Source: Bacteroidales bacterium
GTDB taxonomy: Bacteria; Bacteroidota; Bacteroidia; Bacteroidales; UBA932
Length of the DNA: 64,000 bases
Reading direction: 5' to 3'
NCBI GenBank assembly: GCA_023227835.1
Contig: JALOCI010000012.1
Location: forward strand, 1-64,000
Part shown: piece by piece, positions 36,994-45,080 of the stretch
Layout of the letters: every line of letters begins with the position of its first letter
How positions within the stretch are numbered: the stretch's first letter is position 1
Position numbers and translations under genes: made by a program
Notes under the pieces: model-generated
The model's database searches: none
Seen by the model: the letters and a program-made list of their open reading frames with translations, nothing else
What the model was told of the DNA's origin: nothing

Positions 36994-37719
36994 TTATTCA
37001 AAGACTGATTCCAGTTTCTGATATACTTTATGCATCTTCTCTATTGCAGCCTTGCTTTTTTCAGCATTCTTGCCTGCAAGCACCTCTTTAACGTTTACTG
37101 TCACATCATAAAGCTCCTTTGAAATTGTATAGTACTTAGGTGTATTCTCTTTAAGACGTTTAGTCAGTTTATCCTGAGGGTATTTTGTTACCGCATCAGC
37201 TTCAGCAATAAGTTGATCCATTACAGCTGCAACCTCGTCAAACTTGTTTTCAGGAAGCATTTTATGATAAACTACATAAAGAGTTTTATGGTAAGCATCC
37301 ATCTCTTTAACGAAAGGCTTAACAACCCTGTTCATAGCCTCATAAGCTGAGTGGAACTTTTCGGCGGCAAGGAGCATAGCATCCATGTTCTTCTCATCAC
37401 ATGCCTTGTAGTAACTCTCGGCAACAGCGTTGAATTTTACAAGCTCACTCTTCCAAAGACCCTCTTTTTCCCTAAGTATGCCAGGCAATTTAGCAGCATT
37501 CATTTTAGCCATATTCTCTTTGATGGCAGGGACGAAACTCCTGATAGTAGCTGTGTCTTTTGCAGGATATGCTTTATGCCACAAAGGGAATATTATCTTG
37601 TGGAAATTTGCAAGTTCAGGTACAGAGGTAGATATCTCTGCCGAATGGTCCTGAGCGTAAGAAATTGTACTTCCTGCCAGAAAGCACAATACAAATGTTA
37701 TTAATGTCAGTTTTTTCAT
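36994..37719 (-). CDS. secreted helical protein of unknown function, 241 aa
   Basis: A signal peptide (MKKLTLITFVLCFLAGSTISYAQ) precedes about 215 residues that are predicted to be almost wholly helical, with repeated His/Lys/Ala/Met-containing segments (FHKIIFPLWHKAYP, LYVVYHKMLPENKF). This looks like a periplasmic four-helix-bundle fold of the cytochrome b562 / cytochrome c-prime type. There is no CxxCH, so covalent haem is excluded. I do not recognise a family. It is a monocistronic gene divergent from the HAD phosphatase. Confidence 0.8.
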   Translation of the reverse strand: MKKLTLITFVLCFLAGSTISYAQDHSAEISTSVPELANFHKIIFPLWHKAYPAKDTATIRSFVPAIKENMAKMNAAKLPGILREKEGLWKSELVKFNAVAESYYKACDEKNMDAMLLAAEKFHSAYEAMNRVVKPFVKEMDAYHKTLYVVYHKMLPENKFDEVAAVMDQLIAEADAVTKYPQDKLTKRLKENTPKYYTISKELYDVTVNVKEVLAGKNAEKSKAAIEKMHKVYQKLESVFE

Positions 37720-37794
37720 TTTAATTTAATATAAATTTTAGACAGATCATGATATGCAATAATTGTTCCGAGATGTATTCTGAAATTAATCACC

Positions 37795-37802
37795 TATCTT
37801 TG
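37795..37802 (+). promoter_or_regulatory. -7 promoter motif of the HAD phosphatase gene
   Basis: TATCTTTG (TAnnTTTG), 19 nt before the ATG at 37822. Confidence 0.6.
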
Positions 37803-37821
37803 CAACTCAAAAAAAATATAG

Positions 37822-38484
37822 ATGACAGGGATAATATTTGATATGGATGGCGTGATCCTTGACAGCAATCCATACCACAGGGATGCGTGGTTGAGTTTTT
37901 TAAGAAAGAGGGGAGTGATAATAGATGAGCAGACTTTTCTGGACAAGATATTCGGAAGCACAGGTAAAGAGGCACTTCGGCATTTTCTGGGACAGGATCT
38001 CACAGATGAGACGCTTGTTGATTACACAAGGGCAATAGATGCTGAATTCAGAGAAAATTTTCTGCTTGATCAGAAAGTAGGGCCTATTAAAGATCTTAGA
38101 AAATTTCTTGAATCTGTTAAAATGGCAGGTTGCAGGATTGCACTTGCGACTTCAGCTCCAAATGAGAATGTCAGGGTGGTATTTCAAAAACTTGAACTGA
38201 ACAGCTATTTTGATATAATCGTTGACCAGTCTCAAATCACAAAAGGAAAACCTGATCCAGAAATATACAACCTTACTGTAGAAAAACTGGGATTACCCAA
38301 GGATCAGTGTGTGGTTCTGGAAGACTCGCTTGTCGGAGTCACTTCAGCATGCAGGGCAGGGCTGAAGGTGATAGGCATAACCTCCACACAGCCTGAATCC
38401 GCCCTGAGGAATGTAGGCGCATCAATATGCATCGGGGACTACACCGGATTCACATTCGAAGATGTGGTGAAATTGTTGGCGTAA
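37822..38484 (+). CDS. HAD-superfamily hydrolase, beta-phosphoglucomutase-like
   Basis: The 220-residue protein shows the HAD motif I DMDGVILDSN (Asp nucleophile and general-acid Asp), motif II ATSAP, the Lys of motif III within KGKPDPEIY and motif IV LEDSLVG. A helical cap follows motif I, as in beta-phosphoglucomutases and small sugar-phosphate phosphatases. The DxDxV spacing (DMDGV) is that of the phosphoglucomutase subgroup. The actual substrate cannot be told. It is followed by a 457-nt non-coding gap. Confidence 0.9.
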   Translation: MTGIIFDMDGVILDSNPYHRDAWLSFLRKRGVIIDEQTFLDKIFGSTGKEALRHFLGQDLTDETLVDYTRAIDAEFRENFLLDQKVGPIKDLRKFLESVKMAGCRIALATSAPNENVRVVFQKLELNSYFDIIVDQSQITKGKPDPEIYNLTVEKLGLPKDQCVVLEDSLVGVTSACRAGLKVIGITSTQPESALRNVGASICIGDYTGFTFEDVVKLLA

Positions 38485-38523
38485 ACCTCTTTTTTATTTG
38501 CTGAAACAGGCATTGCCAATTTG

Positions 38524-38550
38524 CCTCTTAAGCCGCTTACAAATAAGAGG
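38524..38550 (+). terminator. hairpin after the HAD phosphatase gene
   Basis: Stem CCTCTTA / TAAGAGG with a 13-nt loop, 40 nt after the stop codon, followed by an A-rich run. A weak terminator is likely. Confidence 0.45.
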
Positions 38551-38596
38551 AAAAATACTGGATCAGGGCATTTCAGCCGGAAAGCGTATTGTGGAG

Positions 38597-38772
38597 CGAT
38601 TAAAGACATAAGGCCGAAAAAGACCTTGGTTTTTTAGTGATTTTATGAGTGTTTTTCCGAAATAGGGCGAGAATGTTTGACGAACGCAGTGAGGAGTTTC
38701 GGAGCCCCGGAAAAACACGAAATCAAATCACGTTAAGAAAAACCAGTGTCTTTGAGACTTATGGCTTTATCG
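38597..38772. repeat. long imperfect palindrome in a 457-nt non-coding gap
   Basis: In the gene-free stretch 38485-38941 the left arm (38597-38659) pairs with the right arm (38708-38772) along nearly the whole length, with small bulges. Shared blocks include TAAAG, CATAAG, TGGTTTTT, GTGATTT and GTGTTTTTCCG. The 48-nt apex holds further self-complementary pieces (GGGC...GCCC). Weaker similarity (ATCAGGG) continues outward to about 38563 and 38793. It has no open frame. It may be a miniature mobile element, a REP-like repeat or a structured RNA. Nothing else is seen in this gap except the promoter of the next gene. Confidence 0.65.
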
Positions 38773-38926
38773 TGAGTAAGGATGGACTTCCCTGATTAGG
38801 TATATCTCCAATATAAAAAACGGCTTATGAGGCCATAGGGATTCTTCAATTATCCAAAAATGTACTTTGTTATGCGCATATAATCAACTATATACAAAAA
38901 ACTATGGCAAGGTGCCATTTCTGTGT

Positions 38927-38934
38927 TATTTTTG
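38927..38934 (+). promoter_or_regulatory. -7 promoter motif of the exonuclease gene
   Basis: TATTTTTG, 7 nt before the ATG at 38942. This would give a nearly leaderless transcript, which is short for the family, so a start a little further downstream or a different promoter remains possible. Confidence 0.45.
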
Positions 38935-38941
38935 TACCCCA

Positions 38942-39445
38942 ATGAACAGTTTTGCCGCAATTGATTTTGAAACAGCCAATGAACAGCCTACCAGCATCTG
39001 CAGTGTCGGTGTGGTTATTGTGCGCGACGGTGATATCGTGGATAGATTTTATAGTCTGATCCGCCCTGAACCGGAGTATTACCGTTATGTAAATATGACA
39101 GTTCATGGCATTACTTATGATGACACTCTGAATGCCCCCGTATTTCCAAAAGTATGGCATCAGATAGAACCGCTGATAGAGGGTTTGCCTCTGGTAGCCC
39201 ACAATAAATCATTTGACGAGAATTGCCTGAAAGCCTGCTTCCGTATGTATCAGCTGGACTATCCCGACTATGAATTTCATTGCACCTTAAAGCAAGCCAG
39301 GAAACAAATTAAGGGTTTGCCCGATTATAAGCTCAATACAGTTTCTGCATATTGTGGTTTTTATCTGGAGAATCATCACCATGCCCTAGCTGACGCAGAG
39401 GCTTGCGCACACATTGGAATCCAACTTTGGGGAAAGAAATTTTAA
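38942..39445 (+). CDS. DnaQ-like 3'-5' exonuclease
   Basis: The 167-residue protein is a DEDD-type exonuclease domain: ExoI motif AIDFETA (Asp8, Glu10), ExoII AHNKSFDENC and ExoIII HHALADAEA with the DEDDh His. The start is placed at 38942 because the family fold begins there; an upstream in-frame ATG at 38867 would add 25 unrelated residues over the promoter motif. It could act as a stand-alone proofreading or RNA/DNA trimming nuclease. No polymerase or BRCT domain is fused. The 73-nt gap to the PqqD-like gene leaves open whether it is part of that cluster. Confidence 0.88.
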   Translation: MNSFAAIDFETANEQPTSICSVGVVIVRDGDIVDRFYSLIRPEPEYYRYVNMTVHGITYDDTLNAPVFPKVWHQIEPLIEGLPLVAHNKSFDENCLKACFRMYQLDYPDYEFHCTLKQARKQIKGLPDYKLNTVSAYCGFYLENHHHALADAEACAHIGIQLWGKKF

Positions 39446-39518
39446 TCTGCCTCCTTTGATTTCACTGACAATCTCCTTAACTTGCAATACTTTTCATGAG
39501 AATGGCAAAATAATAGTA

Positions 39519-39785
39519 ATGAGATACAATCCAAATATAAAATTAAGAGACATCGCAGGGGAGAGGATGTTGGTTATCGGGACCTCAACATCGGTTGATC
39601 TTACAAAAGTTGTTTTATTAAACTCAACTGCCGAGTTTTTGTGGAATGCCCTGAAAGATAAAGATTTCAGCATAGAGGATGCGGCAGACTTGCTGACAGA
39701 AACCTATAGTATTGATAAAAAAACAGCATTGAATGATGCCGGCAACTGGGCAGATTCAATGGTCAAAGCAGGATTATGTATCTGA
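39519..39785 (+). CDS. PqqD-like (RRE) small protein
   Basis: The 88-residue protein has the winged-helix PqqD fold pattern: an N-terminal beta region with VIGTSTSVDLTKVVLLNSTAEFLWNAL and a helical end (IEDAADLLTETYSIDKKTA). PqqD-like proteins are RiPP recognition elements that bind leader peptides. The ATG at 39519 is chosen over an upstream in-frame one within the exonuclease end. Its stop overlaps the next start by 10 nt, giving tight coupling. No other pqq genes are present, so PQQ synthesis is not implied. Confidence 0.82.
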   Translation: MRYNPNIKLRDIAGERMLVIGTSTSVDLTKVVLLNSTAEFLWNALKDKDFSIEDAADLLTETYSIDKKTALNDAGNWADSMVKAGLCI

Positions 39786-40885
39786 CACCGGAGCATCAAA
39801 TTCTTTTTCAATCCCTTAATGTTGCATTGTGGCCTAAAGCTGAATCTGACAGTAAATTAAAAGAGGCAGATGATATAAATCCGGAAATTCTTTTTCACCT
39901 TGCACTCTCTCAGGGTGTTATGGCTCTTGCTCTGGATGGTTTGAAACTAGACTTGAAAAGTCTTGATAAAGAACTTTGGTTGAGATGGAATATGAGTGTG
40001 CAAAAGGTGGAAAACCGACGTGCCCGCCAATGTGCTGTTCTCAAAGAGTTGGTCACTATCTTTCGCTCTCACGGCATCGAACTTATGGTGCTGAAAGGGA
40101 TTGGCGCGGGAATGCTTTATCCGCGTCCGGATCATCGTGAGTGCGGCGATATAGACATCTTTCTTATGGGCGACTACGAAAAGGGAAATGCTATTATGAG
40201 AGCAATGGGGATTGAGGTGGAGATAAAAAGCGGCAAACATTCCAATTTTTTTTTCAAAGGAGTTCCGATTGAGAACCATAAGACTTTTCTGAATGTTAAC
40301 GGGTCGGATATAGACAGAAATCTTGACAGGGAGCTTTGCCGGATACTAAAGGAGCAGGGAACGGATACAATAATGCTCGATGATGTTCTTGTAAGGATTC
40401 CGACTCCTGATTTTCAGGCAGTTTTTCTCACACGTCACGCAATAGTACACTTCCTGGCATCAGGTCTTGTATGTCGTTATATATGCGATTTGGCTCTATT
40501 CTTCACATCCATGGGCGAGAGGATTAATGTTCCTCGTTTTGTGAAGGTTATGAAGAATGAGGGGCAATATTTGTTGCTTTGCTCATTTCTTTCAATTGGC
40601 GGCAAATATCTCAGAATGCCTCATATAGATTATCATGACACCTCATTAGATTTCCAAAAGGTGGAAGAGCTGACAGAAAAAGTTTTGGATGAGGCTTTCA
40701 ATAATAGTTACAGATCCATTAACAGAGAGGATAGATTGAAAATGTGGGTTGTAAAAAGAAAAATCATAGGGATTAAACAATATGCCCTGTCTAAATGGAA
40801 GTATGATTCTGTTAACAGAGGATTGTTCAGGTCGGAATTGTTTTACCGATTAGCTCAAAACCTACATATATCCAACTGGTATTAA
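39776..40885 (+). CDS. nucleotidyltransferase family protein (NTP_transf_5 type)
   Basis: The 369-residue protein has the nucleotidyltransferase signature VLKGIGAGMLYP followed by GDIDIFL (Gly124-Asp125-x-Asp127) and a distal acidic/basic region. This family is frequently found next to PqqD-like and HPr-kinase-like genes in RiPP and cell-surface peptide loci, where it is thought to adenylylate or otherwise activate a substrate. The reaction in this cluster is not known. It starts inside the PqqD gene by 10 nt and ends 1 nt before the ABC transporter gene. Confidence 0.8.
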   Translation: MYLTPEHQILFQSLNVALWPKAESDSKLKEADDINPEILFHLALSQGVMALALDGLKLDLKSLDKELWLRWNMSVQKVENRRARQCAVLKELVTIFRSHGIELMVLKGIGAGMLYPRPDHRECGDIDIFLMGDYEKGNAIMRAMGIEVEIKSGKHSNFFFKGVPIENHKTFLNVNGSDIDRNLDRELCRILKEQGTDTIMLDDVLVRIPTPDFQAVFLTRHAIVHFLASGLVCRYICDLALFFTSMGERINVPRFVKVMKNEGQYLLLCSFLSIGGKYLRMPHIDYHDTSLDFQKVEELTEKVLDEAFNNSYRSINREDRLKMWVVKRKIIGIKQYALSKWKYDSVNRGLFRSELFYRLAQNLHISNWY

Positions 40886-40886
40886 C

Positions 40887-42551
40887 ATGAAGAGATTCAC
40901 ATTAGTATTGCTTACTGTTGCCGGAGCTGTGCTCGAACTGGCAGGGTTGGCGCTGTTTGTTCCGTTGCTCTTACTTTTATTGGATAGCGGGGGAGTAAGC
41001 AACAGCGTTTTTCTCAGTCGGTTGTATAATATATTGAATGTTACAAATTACGGTACATTCCTCCTGCTTGTGTGTGGCTTTGTATTAACGTTTACTATAC
41101 TTAAAAATTACCTGATTTTTAAGATAAACAGCTATAAAACCTACTCGTTGCTCAAAATTTACAGATCTTACTCGGGTAAGATGTTCAGGTACTACTTTGA
41201 GAAGGGGCTGTTGTATATAAAAGAGAGGGGGGCTTCGGTGCTGTCTCACAATACGAATGCAGTCTGCTACTCCTATGTGTTTTATGTGTTGGCCCCATCT
41301 TTCACTATTGCCGGCGAATTGTTACTCTCTGTACTTATAATAGGAATCCTTGCAGGTATTAATGTATATGTAGCAGCTACTGAGGTGGTTCTTTTCCTTC
41401 CGCTTCTCATTATTTATCAGATGAGTATGGGGAAGAGGCTATATAAGGCCGGTAAAGTGGATAACGAGGCAAAGAAGAGTCAGTGGCGGCTTACTCTGGA
41501 GACTTTTAGAGGGTATCCAGAGGTATTTGTAAATGGTGCATTTAAGAGGATGGAGGTTAAATTTGATGAAGGGCTCAATGCTGTTTCCGATTCCAGAATC
41601 AAGAGTGACAAAATAAAAAGCGCGGCTTCAGGAATGATAGAGATTGGGGTGATGCTTGTCATTACCGCTGTGGTTGTCACCAGTTACTATTTAAATAACG
41701 GTAAGGATTTATTGGTTGAGATTGGTTTATTTGCAATAGCCACATTGAAATTGCTGCCTGCTGCCAAATCGGTGATTTCCAACTATGCCACAATAAGGAC
41801 TAATCGTTATACCAAAGAGATAGTAAGTGAGATGGGTGTTAAATATATGTGGTCTGATAAAGTCAAAGTGGTAGAAGAGGAGATGCCGGCAGAGCCATTA
41901 ACGTTTGAAAATCAAATCACTTTTAAAAATGTAACATTCGGGTTTGGTGACAGAGAACCGGTTCTAAAGAATATCTCATTTTCAATCCGTAAAGGAGAGA
42001 AAATCGGGATTAAGGGAGTTTCCGGGGTTGGCAAAAGCACCCTTTTCTATCTTTTGCTTGGACTGTATGAGCCTGTTTCAGGAGAGATTCTGATTGATCA
42101 GGCAAAACTCACACCTCAAAACAGAAGTCGTTGGCATAAACGTCTCGGATATGTCTCTCAGGACATTTTTATAATGGACTCGTCTCTTGCAGAGAATATC
42201 GCATTGGCAAGCAATATTAATACTGAACGTTTGACAATGGTTATTGAAAGTTCATCTCTTAACGGATTGACAGAAAAAATGCCTCTTGGGATTCAGAGCA
42301 GAATAGGTGATGGAGGGTGCATGTTGTCCGGAGGAGAGCGGCAGAGAGTTGCCATAGCCAGGGCAATTTATAAGGACGCGGATGTGTTTTTATTAGATGA
42401 GCCCACCTCTTCTCTTGATAGAAAGACAGAGGAAGAGATAACCTCTACAATAAAAAATCCGGCTTTCAGCAAGAAGATCGTTACTAACATTATCATTTCC
42501 CATGACGATTATTTACTTCGGAGTTGTGACAGAATAATTACTATAGAGTGA
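40887..42551 (+). CDS. ABC exporter with fused membrane and ATPase domains
   Basis: The 554-residue protein is a half-size exporter: six predicted membrane helices in the first 300 residues (starting LLTVAGAVLELAGLALFVPLLLLLL) and a C-terminal ATPase. The ATPase shows Walker A GVSGVGKST (about 377-385), Q-loop VSQDIFIMDS, signature LSGGERQRVA, Walker B DVFLLDEPTS and H-loop SHDD. There is no N-terminal C39 peptidase domain, so leader removal must be done by another protein, plausibly the S26-type enzyme three genes on. Its TGA overlaps the ATG of the kinase-like gene. Confidence 0.92.
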   Translation: MKRFTLVLLTVAGAVLELAGLALFVPLLLLLLDSGGVSNSVFLSRLYNILNVTNYGTFLLLVCGFVLTFTILKNYLIFKINSYKTYSLLKIYRSYSGKMFRYYFEKGLLYIKERGASVLSHNTNAVCYSYVFYVLAPSFTIAGELLLSVLIIGILAGINVYVAATEVVLFLPLLIIYQMSMGKRLYKAGKVDNEAKKSQWRLTLETFRGYPEVFVNGAFKRMEVKFDEGLNAVSDSRIKSDKIKSAASGMIEIGVMLVITAVVVTSYYLNNGKDLLVEIGLFAIATLKLLPAAKSVISNYATIRTNRYTKEIVSEMGVKYMWSDKVKVVEEEMPAEPLTFENQITFKNVTFGFGDREPVLKNISFSIRKGEKIGIKGVSGVGKSTLFYLLLGLYEPVSGEILIDQAKLTPQNRSRWHKRLGYVSQDIFIMDSSLAENIALASNINTERLTMVIESSSLNGLTEKMPLGIQSRIGDGGCMLSGGERQRVAIARAIYKDADVFLLDEPTSSLDRKTEEEITSTIKNPAFSKKIVTNIIISHDDYLLRSCDRIITIE

Positions 42552-43462
42552 TGGTTGACAGTTTGCAGTATAACATAGCGGGCAATGTATTCCGGATTTT
42601 TTTCGAAAATCGGGAACTTATCTCTGACACTCTTCCCGAGTTCAGCCTCTTTGCAGATTTACAGGAGAGTCCTGAATCACCTGTCAGGATTTTTTGTACG
42701 CATGATTCAGATTGTATCTCCATTCCCGAGAATGACTCAGATATCGTATTTATACATAAGTTTGAACTAGGTGAAGATGTGTGCCGTTTATTCAGAAAGG
42801 CCGGCAATTATTTTTTTACAATTGAGAAACCTGACGGTATCTCTGTTCTTGTGGCAAATATGAATTCGGACTCGCGGGATATTAATGTCAGTATGAAAAA
42901 GGGGATGGTCAAGCCATACCATTTTAAATTTGCTGTATGGATGATTGTGGCTTTTGCCGGTATACCCAAACACTTTGCACCTGTCCACTCCTCGGTGATT
43001 GTGTATGACGGAAAGGCTATTTTGTTTCTGGGAGAGTCCGGAACTGGAAAAAGTACTCATACAAAGCTGTGGGTAAAGAATATACCGGAAGCATTCCTGT
43101 TGAATGATGACAGTCCTGTGCTTACTGTCAAAGATGGTTCTCCGTACATTTACGGATCTCCATGGAGCGGGAAGGGAGAGTGTTATGTCAACTCGGGTTA
43201 CCCGGTTACTGCTATCGTACGTATCAAACAAAGTAAGGAAAACAGGATTGAGTTATTGCCTAATGTAGGTGCATTTTGCGCTCTTTATCCATCTTTTCCG
43301 CCGGCTTTTTTAAGAGATACCCTCTTTGAGGATTATATATGTGAGTTTATTTCTTTGGTGTTGACTACTGTGCCGGTCTATATTCTCCATTGTCTGCCGG
43401 ACAAGGAGGCAGCAAACTTAGTACTGGATACTGTATACAAATCTAAAATAAAAACTATCTGA
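42551..43462 (+). CDS. HPr kinase-like P-loop protein
   Basis: The 304-residue protein has a P-loop GESGTGKST (residues 161-169) in the fold context of HPr serine kinase (HSSVIVYDGKAILFLGESG, FLLNDDSPVLTVKDG, YGSPWSGKGEC). The N-terminal 140 residues show no HPr-kinase N-domain. Related stand-alone kinase-like proteins occur in lasso peptide and PEP-CTERM/exosortase loci and phosphorylate peptides or act as scaffolds. No HPr gene is near. The start overlaps the ABC stop, and the S26 gene starts 1 nt after its stop. Confidence 0.82.
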   Translation: MVDSLQYNIAGNVFRIFFENRELISDTLPEFSLFADLQESPESPVRIFCTHDSDCISIPENDSDIVFIHKFELGEDVCRLFRKAGNYFFTIEKPDGISVLVANMNSDSRDINVSMKKGMVKPYHFKFAVWMIVAFAGIPKHFAPVHSSVIVYDGKAILFLGESGTGKSTHTKLWVKNIPEAFLLNDDSPVLTVKDGSPYIYGSPWSGKGECYVNSGYPVTAIVRIKQSKENRIELLPNVGAFCALYPSFPPAFLRDTLFEDYICEFISLVLTTVPVYILHCLPDKEAANLVLDTVYKSKIKTI

Positions 43463-43463
43463 A

Positions 43464-43886
43464 ATGAATGCCCTTGTAAAAAACGGCGAACTGCTGCCAC
43501 TTATTGAGGAGTGTATCAAGGATGGAAAGAGTGTCACACTTACGGTAAGGGGAAACAGTATGCAACCCCGGCTCAGGGATGGGAAAGATGTGGTTGAGCT
43601 TGTTCCTTTTTGCCCGGAAGAGATAAAAGCAGGCGATGTGATTTTATTCTGCTATGGCAAACGTTTCATTTTACACAGAATTGTCCACATTGACAGGACT
43701 GATATGATTGATCCGGTTATAATAGCAAAAGGCGATGCCTTAAAGACAACTGAGAAGATTACAATGTCAGCCATTGTGGCACTGGCTGTCTTGCCGTCAA
43801 GAAGACGTTTTTCTTTTTTTTATTATGCCTGGTACTATATTAAAAGAACCCTGACAAAAATAAAAGACCGGCTAAAACGATTTTAA
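43464..43886 (+). CDS. S24/S26-type signal peptidase-like protein (Ser/His dyad)
   Basis: The 140-residue protein has the catalytic Ser32 in VRGNSMQPRL, box IKAGDVILF and His71 in FILHRIVHI, then AKGDAL. Ser plus His, rather than Ser plus Lys, is the arrangement of SipW/ER-type signal peptidases. There is no N-terminal membrane helix; a hydrophobic/aromatic patch near residues 113-125 (FFYYAWYYI) may associate with the membrane. In this cluster it is the natural candidate for leader cleavage. The stop codon lies in the terminator hairpin shared with the tmRNA gene. Confidence 0.8.
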   Translation: MNALVKNGELLPLIEECIKDGKSVTLTVRGNSMQPRLRDGKDVVELVPFCPEEIKAGDVILFCYGKRFILHRIVHIDRTDMIDPVIIAKGDALKTTEKITMSAIVALAVLPSRRRFSFFYYAWYYIKRTLTKIKDRLKRF

Positions 43887-43894
43887 CCGGTCTT
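43864..43894. terminator. bidirectional terminator between the S26 gene and tmRNA
   Basis: Arms AAGACCGG and TAAAA pair with TTTTA and CCGGTCTT around a CGA loop, covering the S26-gene stop codon. It begins 4 nt after the tmRNA 3' end, so it can end both transcripts. Confidence 0.75.
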
Positions 43895-43897
43895 CAG

Positions 43898-44295
43898 TGG
43901 AGATGGGCGGACTCGAACCGCCGTCCAAACAAACCATCCAAAAGCTTTCTACACGCTTAGTCTGTTCTTGATTTTCGTCTCAGGGCTGCCTACAGACAGG
44001 CCATCCTGAGCTTATCCTCCAAATCTTACGACACTTTAGAGGAGTGAGTGTCGGCAGCCATACTTGTTTGATACCCCATATACCTGATATAGTCGGCTTA
44101 AAACCAGGCGGGATACTCGTCACGGCCGGACCTAGCCGGCGGCGATAAAGCGTAAAAGCTTAGCTTAATTACGCAGCGAGTGCATAGTTGTTTTCGCCAG
44201 TTAATGGCTTGTGACCCGGGATTATCGAGCCGGCTTCACGACGCTCGACGTGCTTACTTTCCGATACAATCTGCTGTCAAAACCAAAACATCCCC
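43898..44295 (-). ncRNA. ssrA: transfer-messenger RNA (tmRNA, SsrA)
   Basis: On the minus strand the RNA starts GGGGATGTTTTGG and ends with the tRNA-like half GGTTCGAGTCCGCCCATCTCC plus an A discriminator. The terminal stems pair (GGGGATG with CATCTCC). The tag frame runs 44198-44169 with resume codon GGC and encodes GENNYALAA followed by TAA, which with the charged Ala gives AGENNYALAA. The CCA end is not encoded. It rescues stalled ribosomes and marks the peptide for degradation. The length, 398 nt, is usual. A TAccTTTG promoter precedes the 5' end by 10 nt. Confidence 0.95.
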
Positions 44296-44305
44296 GAAAG
44301 TGTGG

Positions 44306-44313
44306 CAAAGGTA
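44306..44313 (-). promoter_or_regulatory. -7 promoter motif of tmRNA
   Basis: On the minus strand the sequence is TACCTTTG; its downstream end lies 10 nt before the mature tmRNA 5' end, which suggests transcription starts at or very near the mature end. Confidence 0.65.
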
Positions 44314-44321
44314 TGAAAAAA

Positions 44322-44972
44322 TTAACCAAGAGAGAAATAAAGAGAAATCAGCCTCCATACTCCTTCGAAAAAAGAGATAAGCCCTAGAACAATAATAAGA
44401 ATGCCTGAGATTCTGTTAATCATCAATAGTTGCCTTAACCTGAACTTTTTTCTGAAAGCACTAATACCGGCACTAAGCAGGAACCACCAGACAGATGCAC
44501 CTATGAACACACCCCACAATGTGGCTGAGACTATATGGTCTTTAGCGATTCCTTCCGTATCAAGACCGACATAAGCAAACATACCCAAAATAAGGAAGAC
44601 CGAGCCGGGATTTGTGAGAGTCATTGCCATTGCAGAGAAGAAGTCCGTCAGATGTTTCTTTCCTGTCATAGGATAACGTATCTGTTTTATGGGATTTGTG
44701 AGAAAGATCTTCATCCCGATGAGCCCTACAACAACACCTCCGAAAAGGAGTACATAATCCTCATATCTGTTTATGAATGTCTTGATGTATGCAAGGCCCA
44801 GAATAGCGATGGCTGCAAAGAATGTATCTGTGACTGATGAACCAAGCCCGGCAATAAAACCTGCATGGCGACCTTTGCTGAGAGTTTTCTGGACACACAT
44901 TATTCCCATTGGACCGAGCGGGATCGAGGCTCCCATACCTACAATAAAACCCTTTACAAAAGTTGTGAGCAT
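44322..44972 (-). CDS. LysE/RhtB family amino acid exporter
   Basis: The protein (about 216 residues from the ATG at 44972; an ATG at 45005 would add 11) has six predicted membrane helices. The LysE signature FIVGMGASIPLGPMGIMCVQKTL and the second-half motif ALTLTNPGS (here AMTLTNPGSVFLIL) are present. LysE proteins export amino acids or related small molecules. It is close to and convergent on nothing, sitting between tmRNA and lnt with a divergent start region. Confidence 0.88.
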   Translation of the reverse strand: MLTTFVKGFIVGMGASIPLGPMGIMCVQKTLSKGRHAGFIAGLGSSVTDTFFAAIAILGLAYIKTFINRYEDYVLLFGGVVVGLIGMKIFLTNPIKQIRYPMTGKKHLTDFFSAMAMTLTNPGSVFLILGMFAYVGLDTEGIAKDHIVSATLWGVFIGASVWWFLLSAGISAFRKKFRLRQLLMINRISGILIIVLGLISFFEGVWRLISLYFSLG

Positions 44973-45052
44973 GTTTGATAAGTAATTCAATAAATTAAAG
45001 TTCAAAATTAATCAATTTATTCTTGCTTCCTTCTTCCAAATTGAGATTATTG

Positions 45053-45060
45053 TATCTTTG
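45053..45060 (+). promoter_or_regulatory. -7 promoter motif of lnt
   Basis: TATCTTTG, 20 nt before the lnt ATG at 45081. Confidence 0.6.
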
Positions 45061-45080
45061 TCAATGCAAAATATGAAAAC

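Noticed and set aside
36994..37719. Cytochrome c-prime
   Set aside because: The helical, His-containing sequence invites this call, but there is no CxxCH haem-attachment motif.
39519..39785. PQQ biosynthesis
   Set aside because: Only a PqqD-like fold is present; no pqqA, B, C or E genes are near, and the neighbours match RiPP-type loci.
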